A stretch of DNA of 64,000 nt from Paracoccaceae bacterium (lineage in GTDB: Bacteria > Pseudomonadota > Alphaproteobacteria > Rhodobacterales > Rhodobacteraceae), in contig JAHDXW010000003.1 of NCBI GenBank assembly GCA_023383015.1, forward strand, positions 1 to 64,000, read 5' to 3'. The position numbers and the translations under genes were made by a program. Below, one piece after another: positions 1 through 11,375 of the stretch; positions within the stretch are counted from its first letter, which is position 1, and each line of letters starts with the position of its first letter. The notes under the pieces are model-generated. The model was not told the DNA's origin and searched no databases. It was given only the letters and a program-made list of their open reading frames with translations.

Positions 1-2355
<2,355 letters not shown>

Positions 2356-2661
2356 GGGGTGTCTCCCGGGTGGATCCTCAGCCTTGTTGCCGGGCGCTTG
2401 GCTACCTCCGAGCGGTCGCGCCCAAGGGCACGCTCAGAGGCGGCTAAGGAGCAGCAGGCCGAGCGCGGGCCGGGGGCGCAAGCCCCCGCGGCACATGGTG
2501 ATGGCGCGGCCCGTCGTCATGGCGCGGCACGATACGCGGGCCGGCCGAAAAGGCAAGCTGCGATTTCCCGTCGCAGCCCCCCGCAGAGGCCCGACGAAGG
2601 GGGCAGACCCGATGATGTGGTGATATGATGATTCTTATTGATGATCGAACAGGAGTTCCCG
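2356..2661. promoter_or_regulatory. Divergent intergenic region, leuA and secreted-protein gene
   Basis: This 306-bp gap separates two divergent starts. It holds no ORF I would call. On the plus side a TATGAT box (2624-2629), close to the -10 consensus, lies in an AT-rich stretch about 30 bp before the ATG at 2662. No good -35 was found at 17 bp. The remainder is GC-rich without obvious operators. Confidence 0.35.
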
Positions 2662-3240
2662 ATGCGCAGCTTCAGCCTTCTTGCCGCGATGTGTCTTTCC
2701 CTGCTGGCGTCGACGGTCCCCGGCCCCGGGGGCGTGGCCCGGGCCCAGGCCCTGACGGAGCCCTCGGGCCTGCTGTCTCCCGGGTGGGACAGGTTTGACG
2801 AGCCCCTCGACGCGGCGATGAGTTCAGTCGCCTGGCGGGTGCACCGCCCTTCCCGAACGCTGCATGTCACCGTCAAGCTGGCCGGCGCGACGCCGGGCAA
2901 GATCTACCAGATCGGCGTGCACCAGGTCGTCCGCCGCTGCGACCTGCTCCCCTCCGCCTTCGGTGCCTATCCCTACGCCGATTGCGGCCCGATCACGCGC
3001 GAGGGCAAGACCGCGACTGCCGCCTCGGTGGATTTCGGCGCGATCGTCACCGACCTGAACGGTGGCGGAACGGTCAGGCTGGAGGTCCCGTCCATGCAGC
3101 CCGGCATCTACAAGCTCGTCTTCCACCTGCGCGACGGCGCCGGCTGCAACGTGATCGGCGGCGGACCCGGGACGACCTGCGCCATGGTCTTCCGCACCCC
3201 GGCACCCTTCCCGCAGACCACGCGCATCGCCATCAACTGA
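2662..3240 (+). CDS. Secreted hypothetical protein with four cysteines
   Basis: I do not recognise the family. The protein has 192 residues if it starts at the ATG at 2662, which has an AGGAG site 6 bp upstream; an in-frame ATG at 2641 is less well placed. The N-terminus (MRSFSLLAAMCLSLLASTVP, then a Gly/Ala-rich stretch ending ARAQA) is a Sec signal peptide, so export to the periplasm is likely. The mature part is a single small domain, probably beta-rich. It has four cysteines (in RRCDLL, YADCGP, GAGCNV, TTCAMV) that could form two disulfides. It stands alone between leuA and uvrC on the opposite strand, and the context gives no function. Confidence 0.75.
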   Translation: MRSFSLLAAMCLSLLASTVPGPGGVARAQALTEPSGLLSPGWDRFDEPLDAAMSSVAWRVHRPSRTLHVTVKLAGATPGKIYQIGVHQVVRRCDLLPSAFGAYPYADCGPITREGKTATAASVDFGAIVTDLNGGGTVRLEVPSMQPGIYKLVFHLRDGAGCNVIGGGPGTTCAMVFRTPAPFPQTTRIAIN

Positions 3241-3318
3241 CCGCAGCAACCCGCCGCCGGCCGTCCGGCCGGCGGCCGGCGCCGGGCTCGCCCGAACGTG
3301 GCGACCGGAGGGAGCGCC

Positions 3319-5217
3319 TCAGCCCCGGGCGTGAAAGAAGTCGTGGATGGTTCGGGCGAGGGAGTCGGAGACCCCCGGCACGGCGCAGAGGTCGGCAAGC
3401 CCGGCGCGCGCAACTGCCTTGGCCGAGCCGAAATGCGCCAGCAGCGCCCGCTTGCGCGCAGCCCCGACACCCGGGATCTCGTCCAGCGGCGTCGCGCCGA
3501 CGGCCCGCGCCCGCTTCGCGCGGTGGGCGCCGATGGCGAAGCGGTGCACCTCGTCGCGCAGGCGCTGGACGAAATACAGCACCGGATCGTTCATCCGCAG
3601 CGCGAAGGGCGGGCGGCCGGGCAGGTGGAATTCCTCCTTGCCGGCGTCGCGGTCGACGCCCTTGGCCATGCCGACCACCGGCACGCCATCGGCACCGAGG
3701 TCTGCCAGCACGCCGGCGGCCGCCGCAACCTGGCCCTGGCCGCCGTCGATCAGCAGCAGGTCGGGCCAGCCGCCGGCGGCGTTGTCAGGATCCTCCCGCA
3801 TCAGCCGCTCGAACCGGCGGGTCAGCACCTCGCGCATCATCGCAAGGTCGTCGCCCTGGTGCCCGGCAGCGCCGCGGATCGTGAACTTGCGGTACTGCGA
3901 CTTCACGAGGCCCTCGGGCCCGGCGACCACCATCGCCCCCACCGCATCGCTGCCCTGGATGTGCGAGTTGTCGTACACCTCGATCCGCCGCGGTGGCGCC
4001 GGCAGGCCCAGCGCCTCGGCCAGCCCCTCGAGCAGCCGCGCCTGGGTGGCGCTTTCGGACAGCCGGCGGGCGAGGCTCTCGCGGGCGTTGCGCAGCGCAT
4101 TCGCGACCAGTTCGGCCTTCTCGCCGCGTTGAGGGACCGCCAGCTCGACCTTTCGCCCGGCCCGGGCCGCCAGCAGTTCGCCCATCAGGTCGGCGTTCTC
4201 GATGGCGTGGGACATCAGGATCAGCCGGGGCGGGGTCGAGTCGTCGTAGAACTGGGCCAGGAATGCCTCGAGGATCTCGGCCTCCTCCGCCCCCGCGCCG
4301 GTGCGGGGGTAGAAGTCGCGGTTGCCCCAGCTCTGGTTGGCACGGATGAAGAAGACCTGAACGCAGGCCTGCCCACCCTCGGCGTGCACCGCGACGACAT
4401 CGGCCTCGGCGACGCCGCGGGGGTTGATGCCCTGCGCCGACTGCACCGCCGTCAGCGCCCGGATGCGGTCGCGCAGGGCGGCGGCGCGCTCGAACTCCAT
4501 CGCTGCGGCCGCGGCCTGCATCTGGCGCGCGAGGTCCTCCTGGACATGGGTCGACCGCCCCGACAGGAAGCGCTCGGCATCGGCGACCAGCGCGCCGTAG
4601 CCGGCCGCGTCGATCAGCCCGACGCAGGGCGCCGAGCAGCGCCGGATCTGGTAGAGCAGGCAGGGCCGGGTGCGGCCCTCGAAGGTGGCGTCCGAGCAGG
4701 AGCGCAGCAGGAACACCTTCTGCAGCTGGTTCAGCGTCCGGTTGACCGCCCCGGCCGAGGCGAAGGGGCCGAAGTAGTCGCCGGGCTCGGTCTTGCGGCC
4801 GCGGTGCTTGCGGATCTGGGGGAAGGGGTGGGCGCGAGCGATCAGGATGTTCGGAAAGCTCTTGTCGTCGCGCAGCAGCACGTTGTAGCGCGGCTTCAGC
4901 TGCTTGATGAGGTTCTGCTCGAGCAGCAGCGCCTCGGTTTCGGTGCGGGTCGTCAGCACCGCCATCGCCGCCGTCTCGCGGATCATCCGGGCGATCCGCG
5001 GGGCGTGGCCGGAGGGCCGCGCATAGCTCGCCACGCGCGCGCGCAGGTTGCGCGCCTTGCCCACGTAGAGGACGCGCGCCTCGGCATCGAGCATCCGGTA
5101 GACGCCGGGCGAGCCGTCGAGGGTGCGCAGGAAGGCCTGGATCACCGCATGGCCGGCGGCGGTGGGGGCCACCGCGCCTGCCGCTTCCTCCCCCGCCTTG
5201 CCGTCGTTCCCCTGCAT
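3319..5217 (-). CDS. uvrC: Excinuclease ABC subunit C
   Basis: UvrC makes both incisions in nucleotide excision repair with UvrA and UvrB. The 632-residue protein shows the full domain order: a GIY-YIG nuclease (GVYRM and [13 protein letters not shown], about residues 37-65), the cysteine-containing linker, a UVR motif for UvrB contact, and the RNase H-like C-terminal nuclease ([19 protein letters not shown]). It ends with two helix-hairpin-helix motifs ([17 protein letters not shown] and VPGVSDSLA). The ATG at 5217 was chosen; the first 30 residues are poorly conserved. An SDR gene lies upstream on the same strand, a pairing seen in related bacteria. No LexA box was found in front. Confidence 0.97.
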   Translation of the reverse strand: MQGNDGKAGEEAAGAVAPTAAGHAVIQAFLRTLDGSPGVYRMLDAEARVLYVGKARNLRARVASYARPSGHAPRIARMIRETAAMAVLTTRTETEALLLEQNLIKQLKPRYNVLLRDDKSFPNILIARAHPFPQIRKHRGRKTEPGDYFGPFASAGAVNRTLNQLQKVFLLRSCSDATFEGRTRPCLLYQIRRCSAPCVGLIDAAGYGALVADAERFLSGRSTHVQEDLARQMQAAAAAMEFERAAALRDRIRALTAVQSAQGINPRGVAEADVVAVHAEGGQACVQVFFIRANQSWGNRDFYPRTGAGAEEAEILEAFLAQFYDDSTPPRLILMSHAIENADLMGELLAARAGRKVELAVPQRGEKAELVANALRNARESLARRLSESATQARLLEGLAEALGLPAPPRRIEVYDNSHIQGSDAVGAMVVAGPEGLVKSQYRKFTIRGAAGHQGDDLAMMREVLTRRFERLMREDPDNAAGGWPDLLLIDGGQGQVAAAAGVLADLGADGVPVVGMAKGVDRDAGKEEFHLPGRPPFALRMNDPVLYFVQRLRDEVHRFAIGAHRAKRARAVGATPLDEIPGVGAARKRALLAHFGSAKAVARAGLADLCAVPGVSDSLARTIHDFFHARG

Positions 5218-5533
5218 CGGCCGATCCCCGATTCCCGCCTCCCGCTGCCATCACGCGGGCGCGGAGGCAAGCCCGAAGTCATCCCCCGAACCTGTGGACA
5301 ACTCTGTCGGAAACTTTCCGGCAGGGGAGATTCCCCCTTGTTTTCGGCCTGCTTCACGGCTCTGCCCAAATTTTGGGCACTGCCACAACCCATTGACATT
5401 GCTTGCACAAAAACTCGCGATAAACAAACGACTGAAATGCAAGGCAGAATCATGACGGTTGCGTGAACGGGACGGCGTCGGTGGACAAGTCAAGCCCGGG
5501 CAACCCCGAACGGCCGGTGCGCGCCGTCGCGTG
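5218..5533. promoter_or_regulatory. uvrC upstream region with three short palindromes
   Basis: This 316-bp gap is much richer in AT than its surroundings and contains no convincing gene. Three short inverted repeats lie within 71 bp: CGGAAACTTTCCG (5308-5320), GGGGAGATTCCCC (5324-5336) and GCCCAAATTTTGGGC (5364-5378). They may be operators or hairpins in the uvrC leader. A TTGACA (5393-5398) on the plus strand has no good -10 at 17 bp and no gene to serve. Confidence 0.4.
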
Positions 5534-6316
5534 CTATTCGACGCCAAGGACATCGGGGGTCTTCCAGGCCAGATGCTGGCCGCCGTCGACGCACAGAAGC
5601 TGGCCCGTCACGGCCTGGGCGTCGAGGAAATATCCCAGCGCCGCGGTCACATCGTCCGGCCCGGCACCGCGGCCGAGGACGGTGGCGGCACGCTGGCGGG
5701 CATAGTGGGAATCGGACTGGCGGACCCCCTGCAGCGTCGGCCCCGGGCCGATCGCGTTCACCCGCACATGCGGCGCAAGCCCCTGCGCGGCGGTGCGGGT
5801 GAAGGCCCACAGCCCCATCTTGGCGACCGTGTAGCTCATGAACTCGGGGGTCAGCTTGCGCACCCGCTGGTCGATGAGGTTGACCACCAGCGCCTGCGCC
5901 AGCGGCTCGCCCGCGGCATCGGCCAGCGCCCTCGGGGCCTGGGCTGCGAAGCGCTGGGTCAGCAGGACCGGAGCCCGCAGGTTGGATTCGATCGCCCGGT
6001 CCCAGCTCTGCCGGGTCATCGTGCCGATGTTGTCGTATTCGAAGATCGAGGCGTTGTTGACCAGCACCGTCAGCGGCCCGCCCAGCGCGGCGGCGGCGCG
6101 GTCGACCAGCGCATCGGTCTCGGCCTCGACCAGCAGGTCGGCGGCCACCGCGGCCGCCCGCCGCCCGCCGTCGGCGATCGCCGCCGCGACCGCCTGCGCC
6201 TCATCGGCCGAGGTGGCGTGGTGCACCGCGACGTCGAAGCCGCGCGCCCCGAGGTAGAGCGCCATCGCCCGGCCCAGCCGCCGGCCTGCCCCCGTCACCA
6301 GTGCCCGTCCCCCCAT
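5534..6316 (-). CDS. SDR oxidoreductase, FolM/pteridine-reductase-like
   Basis: This is a classical-length (260 residues) short-chain dehydrogenase. The cofactor loop is TGAGRRLGRAMA, where Arg-Arg suggests NADPH preference. NNAS and the active-site YTVAK are present. The position that is Ser in most SDRs reads NLID (Asp), as in pteridine reductase and FolM, which reduce dihydro-pterins. Substrate assignment is therefore inference. The ATG at 6316 gives a clean Rossmann start; upstream in-frame sequence lies antisense to nothing useful and overlaps the antiporter gene. It sits 11 bp after the antiporter stop and probably shares its transcript. Confidence 0.85.
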   Translation of the reverse strand: MGGRALVTGAGRRLGRAMALYLGARGFDVAVHHATSADEAQAVAAAIADGGRRAAAVAADLLVEAETDALVDRAAAALGGPLTVLVNNASIFEYDNIGTMTRQSWDRAIESNLRAPVLLTQRFAAQAPRALADAAGEPLAQALVVNLIDQRVRKLTPEFMSYTVAKMGLWAFTRTAAQGLAPHVRVNAIGPGPTLQGVRQSDSHYARQRAATVLGRGAGPDDVTAALGYFLDAQAVTGQLLCVDGGQHLAWKTPDVLGVE

Positions 6317-6327
6317 TGCCGCCTCCC

Positions 6328-7272
6328 TCAGAACGCAAGCGCGACGAGATAGGCGCCGTAGAGGGCGAGGAAACCCGCCCCGGCAAGCCGGCCGATCGTC
6401 CAGCCGAAAAGGACGAAGGGCAGGATCAGCACCGCCACCCCGAGCATTACCCAGAGGTCGCGCGCCAGAAGGTCGGCCGGCACCGCCATCGGCCCGACCA
6501 GGCCGGCCACCCCGATGATGCCGAGCAGGTTGAAGATGTTCGAGCCGAGCACATTGCCCAGTGCAACATCGGCCGACCGCTTGATGGCGGCGACGACGCT
6601 GGTGGCCAGCTCGGGCAGCGACGTGCCCACCGCCACCAGGGTCAGCCCGATCACCGTCTCGCTCACGCCCAGGCCGCGGGCGATCCGCACCGCGCCGTCG
6701 ACCAGCAGGTCGGCCCCGAGCGGCAGGCCGACGAGGCCGGCGCCGAGGAAGAGCGCGATCTTCCACCAGGGCATGCCGGGGTCGGCGCCCTCGATCTCGT
6801 CCTCCCCGGCCGCCGCGGCGCGATGCGCCCGCGCATCACGGAAGGCATGCCACAGCATGAAGGCAAGGCCGGCAAGCAGCACCAGCGCATGGGGCCGGCC
6901 GATCGGGCCGAGGTGGCAGAGCAGGATGAACAGCAGGCTGGCACCAAGGACCATCCAGGCGCTCTTGCGCATCTTTCCGTTGGTGCAGTGGATGGCCGAG
7001 ATCACGGCCGGCAGCCCGAGAACGATGAGGATGTTGGCGATGTTCGAGCCGACGACGTTGCCGAGCGCGATGCCGGGCTGGTCGCGCAGCACCGCGTCGA
7101 CCGAGACCAGAAGCTCGGGCGCCGACGTGCCGAACGCCACGACCGTCAGCCCGACCACCAGGGCCGGCACGCCGAGCCGGAGCGAGAGGTTGACGGCCCC
7201 GCGCACGAGTGCGTCGCCGGCGAGGATGAGCAGCGCCAGGCCGCCGCCCACGTAGAGGAAGTCCACAGCCAT
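6328..7272 (-). CDS. Calcium/sodium antiporter (CaCA family, YrbG-like)
   Basis: This is an inner-membrane exchanger of 314 residues with about ten hydrophobic segments in two inverted halves. Each half carries the alpha-repeat signature of the CaCA family: GTSAPEL followed by GNVVGSNIANI in the N-half, and GTSLPEL followed by GNVLGSNIFNLLG in the C-half. These acidic and Asn residues form the cation sites. The family exports Ca2+ in exchange for Na+ or H+; which one is used here cannot be read from sequence. The small gene at 7279-7503 ends 6 bp upstream on the same strand. Confidence 0.93.
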   Translation of the reverse strand: MAVDFLYVGGGLALLILAGDALVRGAVNLSLRLGVPALVVGLTVVAFGTSAPELLVSVDAVLRDQPGIALGNVVGSNIANILIVLGLPAVISAIHCTNGKMRKSAWMVLGASLLFILLCHLGPIGRPHALVLLAGLAFMLWHAFRDARAHRAAAAGEDEIEGADPGMPWWKIALFLGAGLVGLPLGADLLVDGAVRIARGLGVSETVIGLTLVAVGTSLPELATSVVAAIKRSADVALGNVLGSNIFNLLGIIGVAGLVGPMAVPADLLARDLWVMLGVAVLILPFVLFGWTIGRLAGAGFLALYGAYLVALAF

Positions 7273-7278
7273 GAAGAT

Positions 7279-7503
7279 CTAGCCTTGGGGCGGATCCCGT
7301 CCGCTGTCCTGGCCGCGGCTGCCGCCGCAGCTGCAGGGTTCGGAGCCGACGAGCAGCCGGTTGCAGGAAGTGCAGAGGCGCGCCCGCGACAGCCGCTCGG
7401 GCGGCCGGCGGCGGCCGATGCGCGGCGGCCCGACGCGCAGCCGGCCGAACATCGCCAGGACCGCGATCGCGACAAGGAACAGCGCCACGACCTTGGTCAG
7501 CAT
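7279..7503 (-). CDS. Small membrane protein with zinc-ribbon-like cysteines
   Basis: A 74-residue protein with one N-terminal transmembrane segment (LTKVVALFLVAIAVLAMFG), a basic linker rich in Arg and Pro, and a CxxC ... CxC pair (CTSCNRLL, EPCSCGG) that could hold one zinc ion. The ATG directly follows the TAG of the S49 peptidase gene (7504-7506), and its stop is 6 bp before the antiporter start, so translational coupling supports it being real. The function is unknown. Similar short proteins occur next to peptidase genes in related genomes, from general memory only. Confidence 0.75.
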   Translation of the reverse strand: MLTKVVALFLVAIAVLAMFGRLRVGPPRIGRRRPPERLSRARLCTSCNRLLVGSEPCSCGGSRGQDSGRDPPQG

Positions 7504-8316
7504 CTAGCGGCCATGACGGGCGAAGGCCGCCCGCTCCTCGATGGCCGCCAGCGCCTCGGCCGCAAGCCCCGCGCCGAGACGCGACAGCCAGCCCCGAGGC
7601 TGGCCGTAGGGCGACAGCACCACCTTCGGGCCGTACAGCTCCTTGAGCTTGGGCACCAGATGGGCAACCCCGTCGGCAAGGCCGAGCTCCACCGCACGGG
7701 GGCCGACGAAGACCTCGCCGGTGAACAGCTCGGGATGGTCGGCCAGCCGCGTCCCGCGGCGGGCGCGGACATGGGCGATGAAGGCGGCGTGCATCGGCTC
7801 GATCAGCGCCCGGAGTCGCGCCACATCCTCGGGTCTTTCCGGCAGGAAGGGATCGAGCAGCGTCTTCGACCGCCCGGCGGTGTGCAGCCGCCGCTCCACC
7901 CCCGCCCGCTCGATCAGCCCGGCAAGGCCGAAGCCCGCCGAGACGACGCCGATCGAGCCGACGATCGAGGTGGCGTCCACCCAGATGTCGTCGGCCGCGG
8001 CGGCCAGCCAGTAGCCGCCCGACGCCGCCATGTCCTCGACGAAGGCGTGCACCGGCAGGCCGCGCTCGCCGGCCAGGCGCCGGATGCGGGCGGCGATCAG
8101 CGAGGACTGCACCGGCGAGCCGCCCGGCGAGTTGACCACCAGCGCCACCGCCTTCGGCCGGCCGCGTCGGAACGCGCGCTCGATCACCGGGGCAAGGGCT
8201 GCGTCGGTCATGCCGGCCGACACGCGCCCGCCCGTGCCGATGCCCCCGGCCAGCCGCACGACGTTGACGAGCGGCGGCAGGTCGAGGAATGGAAGGTGCG
8301 ACAGGAGCCGGCGCAT
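7504..8316 (-). CDS. S49 family peptidase (SppA-like)
   Basis: This 270-residue protein has the S49 protease core: the oxyanion/substrate strand VVNSPGGSP, the nucleophile in MAASGGYWLA and the general-base lysine in RSKTLLDPF. This Ser/Lys dyad is that of signal-peptide peptidase SppA, which cleaves leftover signal peptides and other membrane peptides. It lacks an obvious N-terminal transmembrane anchor, which is unusual for SppA but seen in short S49 members. The ATG at 8316 was chosen because the divergent LysR gene starts 88 bp away. The small zinc-ribbon gene abuts its stop. Confidence 0.88.
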   Translation of the reverse strand: MRRLLSHLPFLDLPPLVNVVRLAGGIGTGGRVSAGMTDAALAPVIERAFRRGRPKAVALVVNSPGGSPVQSSLIAARIRRLAGERGLPVHAFVEDMAASGGYWLAAAADDIWVDATSIVGSIGVVSAGFGLAGLIERAGVERRLHTAGRSKTLLDPFLPERPEDVARLRALIEPMHAAFIAHVRARRGTRLADHPELFTGEVFVGPRAVELGLADGVAHLVPKLKELYGPKVVLSPYGQPRGWLSRLGAGLAAEALAAIEERAAFARHGR

Positions 8317-8404
8317 CGGCGGGGATGTAGGCCTGCCGGCCCGCATGAACAAGGCGGCGCCGGCGAAATCGCCCGCCGGTGCAGCGCCGCCGCAGGGAGG
8401 GGGC

Positions 8405-9295
8405 ATGCTCGACAAGCTCGAGATGTTCATCGCGCTCGCCGACCACCGCCATTTCGGCCGCGCCGCCGAGGCCTGCGGCGTCGCCCAGCCGTCGCTGTCC
8501 TCGGCGATCAAGGCGCTGGAGGCCGAACTCGGGGTGCAGCTGGTCTGGCGCGGCGCCCGTTTCCAGGGGCTGACGCCCGAGGGCCAGCGCGTGCTCGACT
8601 GGGCGCGACGCATCACCGCCGACGCCCGGACGCTCCGCGAGGAGATGCGGGCCGCCCGCCAGGGGCTGTCGGGCGACCTGCGCATCGGCGTCATCCCCAC
8701 GGCGCTGCCAATGGTGGCCGACCTGACCGCCGCCTTCGCCGACCGCCACCCGAACGTGCGCGTCGCGATCCTGTCGCGGACCTCCATCGAGATCCTGCGC
8801 GAGATCGACACCGCCCATCTCGACGCCGGCATCACCTATCTCGCCAACGAGCCGCTCGGCCGCGTCGTCACCGTGCCGCTGTACCGCGAGGCCTACCGGC
8901 TTCTGGTCCACGCCGGCCACCCGCTCGCCGGCCGCGCCCAGGTGACCTGGGCCGAGGTCGGCCGGCTGCGCCTGTGCCTGCTGACCCCCGACATGCAGAA
9001 CCGGCGGATCGTCAACCAGATGATGACGGCCGAGGGGGCGACCCCGGCGGCCATGGTGGAATCGAATTCGGTGATCGCCACCGTCGCCCATGTGCGCACC
9101 GGCCGGTGGGCCAGCGTCGTGCCGGTGAAGACGGCGCGCATGTTCGCCGCCGACCCCGCGCTCCGCTCGGTTGCGATCGCCCGCGGCGGCGACCATGCGG
9201 TGGGGCTCGTGGCACCCTGGCGGTCGCCGCACACGCCGGTCACGGAGGCGTTGCTGACCGAGGCGCGGCGGCTTGCCGAAGTCGAGGATGCATAG
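8405..9295 (+). CDS. LysR-type regulator next to the formate dehydrogenase operon
   Basis: A 296-residue LysR-family regulator. The winged helix-turn-helix is at residues 1-60 (LEMFIALADHRHFGRAAEAC, then QPSLSSAIKALEAELG), followed by the two-lobed effector-binding domain. The start at 8405 has GGGAGGGGG just upstream. It lies 83 bp before fdsG on the same strand and is therefore a likely activator of the fds genes, equivalent in position to FdsR of other formate oxidisers; that role is inference. The effector (formate or a metabolite) is unknown. Confidence 0.9.
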   Translation: MLDKLEMFIALADHRHFGRAAEACGVAQPSLSSAIKALEAELGVQLVWRGARFQGLTPEGQRVLDWARRITADARTLREEMRAARQGLSGDLRIGVIPTALPMVADLTAAFADRHPNVRVAILSRTSIEILREIDTAHLDAGITYLANEPLGRVVTVPLYREAYRLLVHAGHPLAGRAQVTWAEVGRLRLCLLTPDMQNRRIVNQMMTAEGATPAAMVESNSVIATVAHVRTGRWASVVPVKTARMFAADPALRSVAIARGGDHAVGLVAPWRSPHTPVTEALLTEARRLAEVEDA

Positions 9296-9378
9296 CCTGA
9301 ACCTATTGACTGACGGATCGATCTTATTGAATCTCCTATTGAGCCGCGGCATGTATGCACCGCTGAGTCGGAGGTTCC
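9296..9378 (+). promoter_or_regulatory. fds operon promoter region with three TATTGA repeats
   Basis: This AT-rich 83-bp spacer contains TATTGA three times in the same orientation (9304-9309, 9325-9330, 9337-9342), with start-to-start spacings of 21 and 12 bp. Part of the first copy reads TTGACT and could serve as a -35. GATCGATC (9316-9323) lies between copies one and two. GGAGG before the ATG at 9379 is the ribosome site. Binding by the adjacent LysR protein is inferred. Confidence 0.45.
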
Positions 9379-9849
9379 ATGCCGTCAACGTCCGTGGTCA
9401 ACGGCGCGCGCATCCGTGCCATCATCGCCGAGCACGCAGGGCGCGAGGGGCCGCTGCTGCCGATCCTGCTGGCCATCCAGGAGGAGTGGGGGCACCTGCC
9501 GCGGGAGGCGCTGCCGGTCGTGGCCGAGGCGCTGAACCTGACCCGCGCCGAGGTCTTCGGCGTGGCCTCCTTCTACCACGACCTGCGCGAGGCACCTCCG
9601 GGCCGCCACGTCCTGCGGCTGTGCCGCGCCGAGGCCTGCCAGGCCGTGGGCGCCGCGGCACTCGCCGAGGCGGCGCAGGCGCGGCTGGGCATCGGCTGGG
9701 GCGAGACGACGGCCGACGGGGCGGTGACGCTGGAGCCGGTGTTCTGCCTGGGGCTGTGCGCCTGCGGACCGGCGGCGCTGGTCGACGGCCGCCCGGTCGG
9801 CCGGCTTGACGCCCTTGGGCTGGACGCGCTGCTGGCGGAGGTGCGCTGA
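9379..9849 (+). CDS. fdsG: NAD-dependent formate dehydrogenase, gamma subunit
   Basis: A NuoE-like thioredoxin-fold subunit of 156 residues that carries one [2Fe-2S] cluster. The four ligands are visible as CRAEAC and CLGLCACG. In FdsABG enzymes it passes electrons between the FdsB flavin module and the rest of the chain. It is the first gene of the operon; its TGA overlaps the ATG of fdsB by one base. The complex is soluble and cytoplasmic. Confidence 0.96.
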   Translation: MPSTSVVNGARIRAIIAEHAGREGPLLPILLAIQEEWGHLPREALPVVAEALNLTRAEVFGVASFYHDLREAPPGRHVLRLCRAEACQAVGAAALAEAAQARLGIGWGETTADGAVTLEPVFCLGLCACGPAALVDGRPVGRLDALGLDALLAEVR

Positions 9850-11375
9850 TGCGGGTCTGGCTGTCGCAGGATGCCGCCGCCCGGGCGCTGGGTGCCGACG
9901 CCGTGGCCGCCGCGCTGCGGCGCGAGGCGGCGGCGCGGGGGGTCGCGCTTGACCTCGTGCGCACCGGCTCGCACGGGATGGTCTGGCTCGAGCCGCTGCT
10001 CGAGATCGCCGGGCCGCACGGCCGCATGGCCTTCGGGCCGATGACGCCGGCCGACGTGCCGGCGCTGTTCGAACGGCCGGCGGCCCATCCCAGGGCGCTT
10101 GGGCCCACGCAGTCGCTTGACTGGATGGCCCGCCAGACCCGCCTCACCTTCGCCCGCTGCGGCATCAACGACCCCCTCGACCTGTCGGCCTATGAGGCCG
10201 CGGGCGGCCTGGCAGGGCTGCGCAAGGCGCTTGCCATGCCCCCCGCCGAGGTGGTCCGGGCGGTGACCGAGTCCGGCCTGCGCGGCCGCGGCGGGGCGGG
10301 CTTTCCCGCCGGCATCAAGTGGAAGACGGCAGCCGGCGCGGCGGCGGCGCAGAAATACGTCGTCTGCAACGCCGACGAGGGCGATTCCGGCACCTTCGCC
10401 GACCGGATGCTGATCGAGGGCGACCCCTTCTGCCTGATCGAGGGCATGGCGATCGCAGGCCACGCCATCGGCGCCACCAGGGGCTACGTCTACCTCCGCT
10501 CGGAGTACCCCGACGCGATCGGCATCCTCACCCGCGCGCTCGCCGTCGCCCGCAGCGAGGGCGTGCTCGGCCCCCAAGTGCTTGGCAGGGGCGCGGCCTT
10601 CGACATCGAGCTGCGCATCGGCGCGGGGGCCTATGTCTGCGGCGAGGAGACATCGCTGCTGAACTCCATCGAGGGCCTCCGCCCGGTGGTGCGCGCCAAG
10701 CCGCCGCTGCCGGCCATCGAGGGGCTGTTCGGCCGGCCCACCGTCGTCAACAACGTCATCACGCTGGCCTCCGTGCCGGTCATCCTCGACCGCGGCGCGG
10801 ACTTCTACCGCGACTTCGGCATCGGCCGGTCGCGCGGCACGATCCCGCTGCAGCTCGCCGGCAACGTCCGCCGTGGCGGGCTGTTCGAGGCCGCCTTCGG
10901 CCTGACGTTGGCCGAGATCGTCGACGACCTTGCCGGCGGCACCGCATCGGGGCGCCCGGTCAAGGCGGTGCAGGTCGGCGGCCCGCTCGGCGCCTACTTC
11001 CCGCGGGCGCTGTTCGACACCCCCTTCGGCTACGAGGAATACGCCGGCCGCGACGGGCTGATCGGCCACGCCGGCATCGTCGTCTTCGACGACAGCGTCG
11101 ACATGCTGGCGCAGGCGCGCTTCGCCATGGAGTTCTGCGCCATCGAGAGCTGCGGCAAGTGCACACCCTGCCGCGTCGGCGCGGTGCGCGGGGTGGAGAC
11201 GATCGACCGCATCGCCCGCGGCGACGCCGCCGCCCGCAGCCTGCTTGCCGAACTGTGCGACACGATGAAATACGGCTCGCTCTGCGCGCTCGGGGGCTTC
11301 ACGCCCTATCCGGTGATGAGCGCGCTCGCCCACTTCCCCCAGGATTTCGACCGTGCCCGGGAGGCCGCCGAATGA
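9849..11375 (+). CDS. fdsB: NAD-dependent formate dehydrogenase, beta subunit
   Basis: A NuoF-like diaphorase subunit of 508 residues that reduces NAD+ using FMN. An N-terminal thioredoxin-like region (about residues 1-90) precedes the NADH/FMN domain with GRGGAGFPAGIKW and the flavin loop CNADEGDSGTFADR. The [4Fe-4S] site is SCGKCTPCRVG. It overlaps fdsG by 1 bp and fdsA by 4 bp (ATGA), so the three subunits are translationally coupled. Confidence 0.97.
   Translation: MRVWLSQDAAARALGADAVAAALRREAAARGVALDLVRTGSHGMVWLEPLLEIAGPHGRMAFGPMTPADVPALFERPAAHPRALGPTQSLDWMARQTRLTFARCGINDPLDLSAYEAAGGLAGLRKALAMPPAEVVRAVTESGLRGRGGAGFPAGIKWKTAAGAAAAQKYVVCNADEGDSGTFADRMLIEGDPFCLIEGMAIAGHAIGATRGYVYLRSEYPDAIGILTRALAVARSEGVLGPQVLGRGAAFDIELRIGAGAYVCGEETSLLNSIEGLRPVVRAKPPLPAIEGLFGRPTVVNNVITLASVPVILDRGADFYRDFGIGRSRGTIPLQLAGNVRRGGLFEAAFGLTLAEIVDDLAGGTASGRPVKAVQVGGPLGAYFPRALFDTPFGYEEYAGRDGLIGHAGIVVFDDSVDMLAQARFAMEFCAIESCGKCTPCRVGAVRGVETIDRIARGDAAARSLLAELCDTMKYGSLCALGGFTPYPVMSALAHFPQDFDRAREAAE

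Noticed and set aside
5393-5425. Plus-strand promoter starting with TTGACA
   Set aside because: No acceptable -10 is at 17 bp and no plus-strand gene or structured RNA follows; the next gene is on the minus strand.
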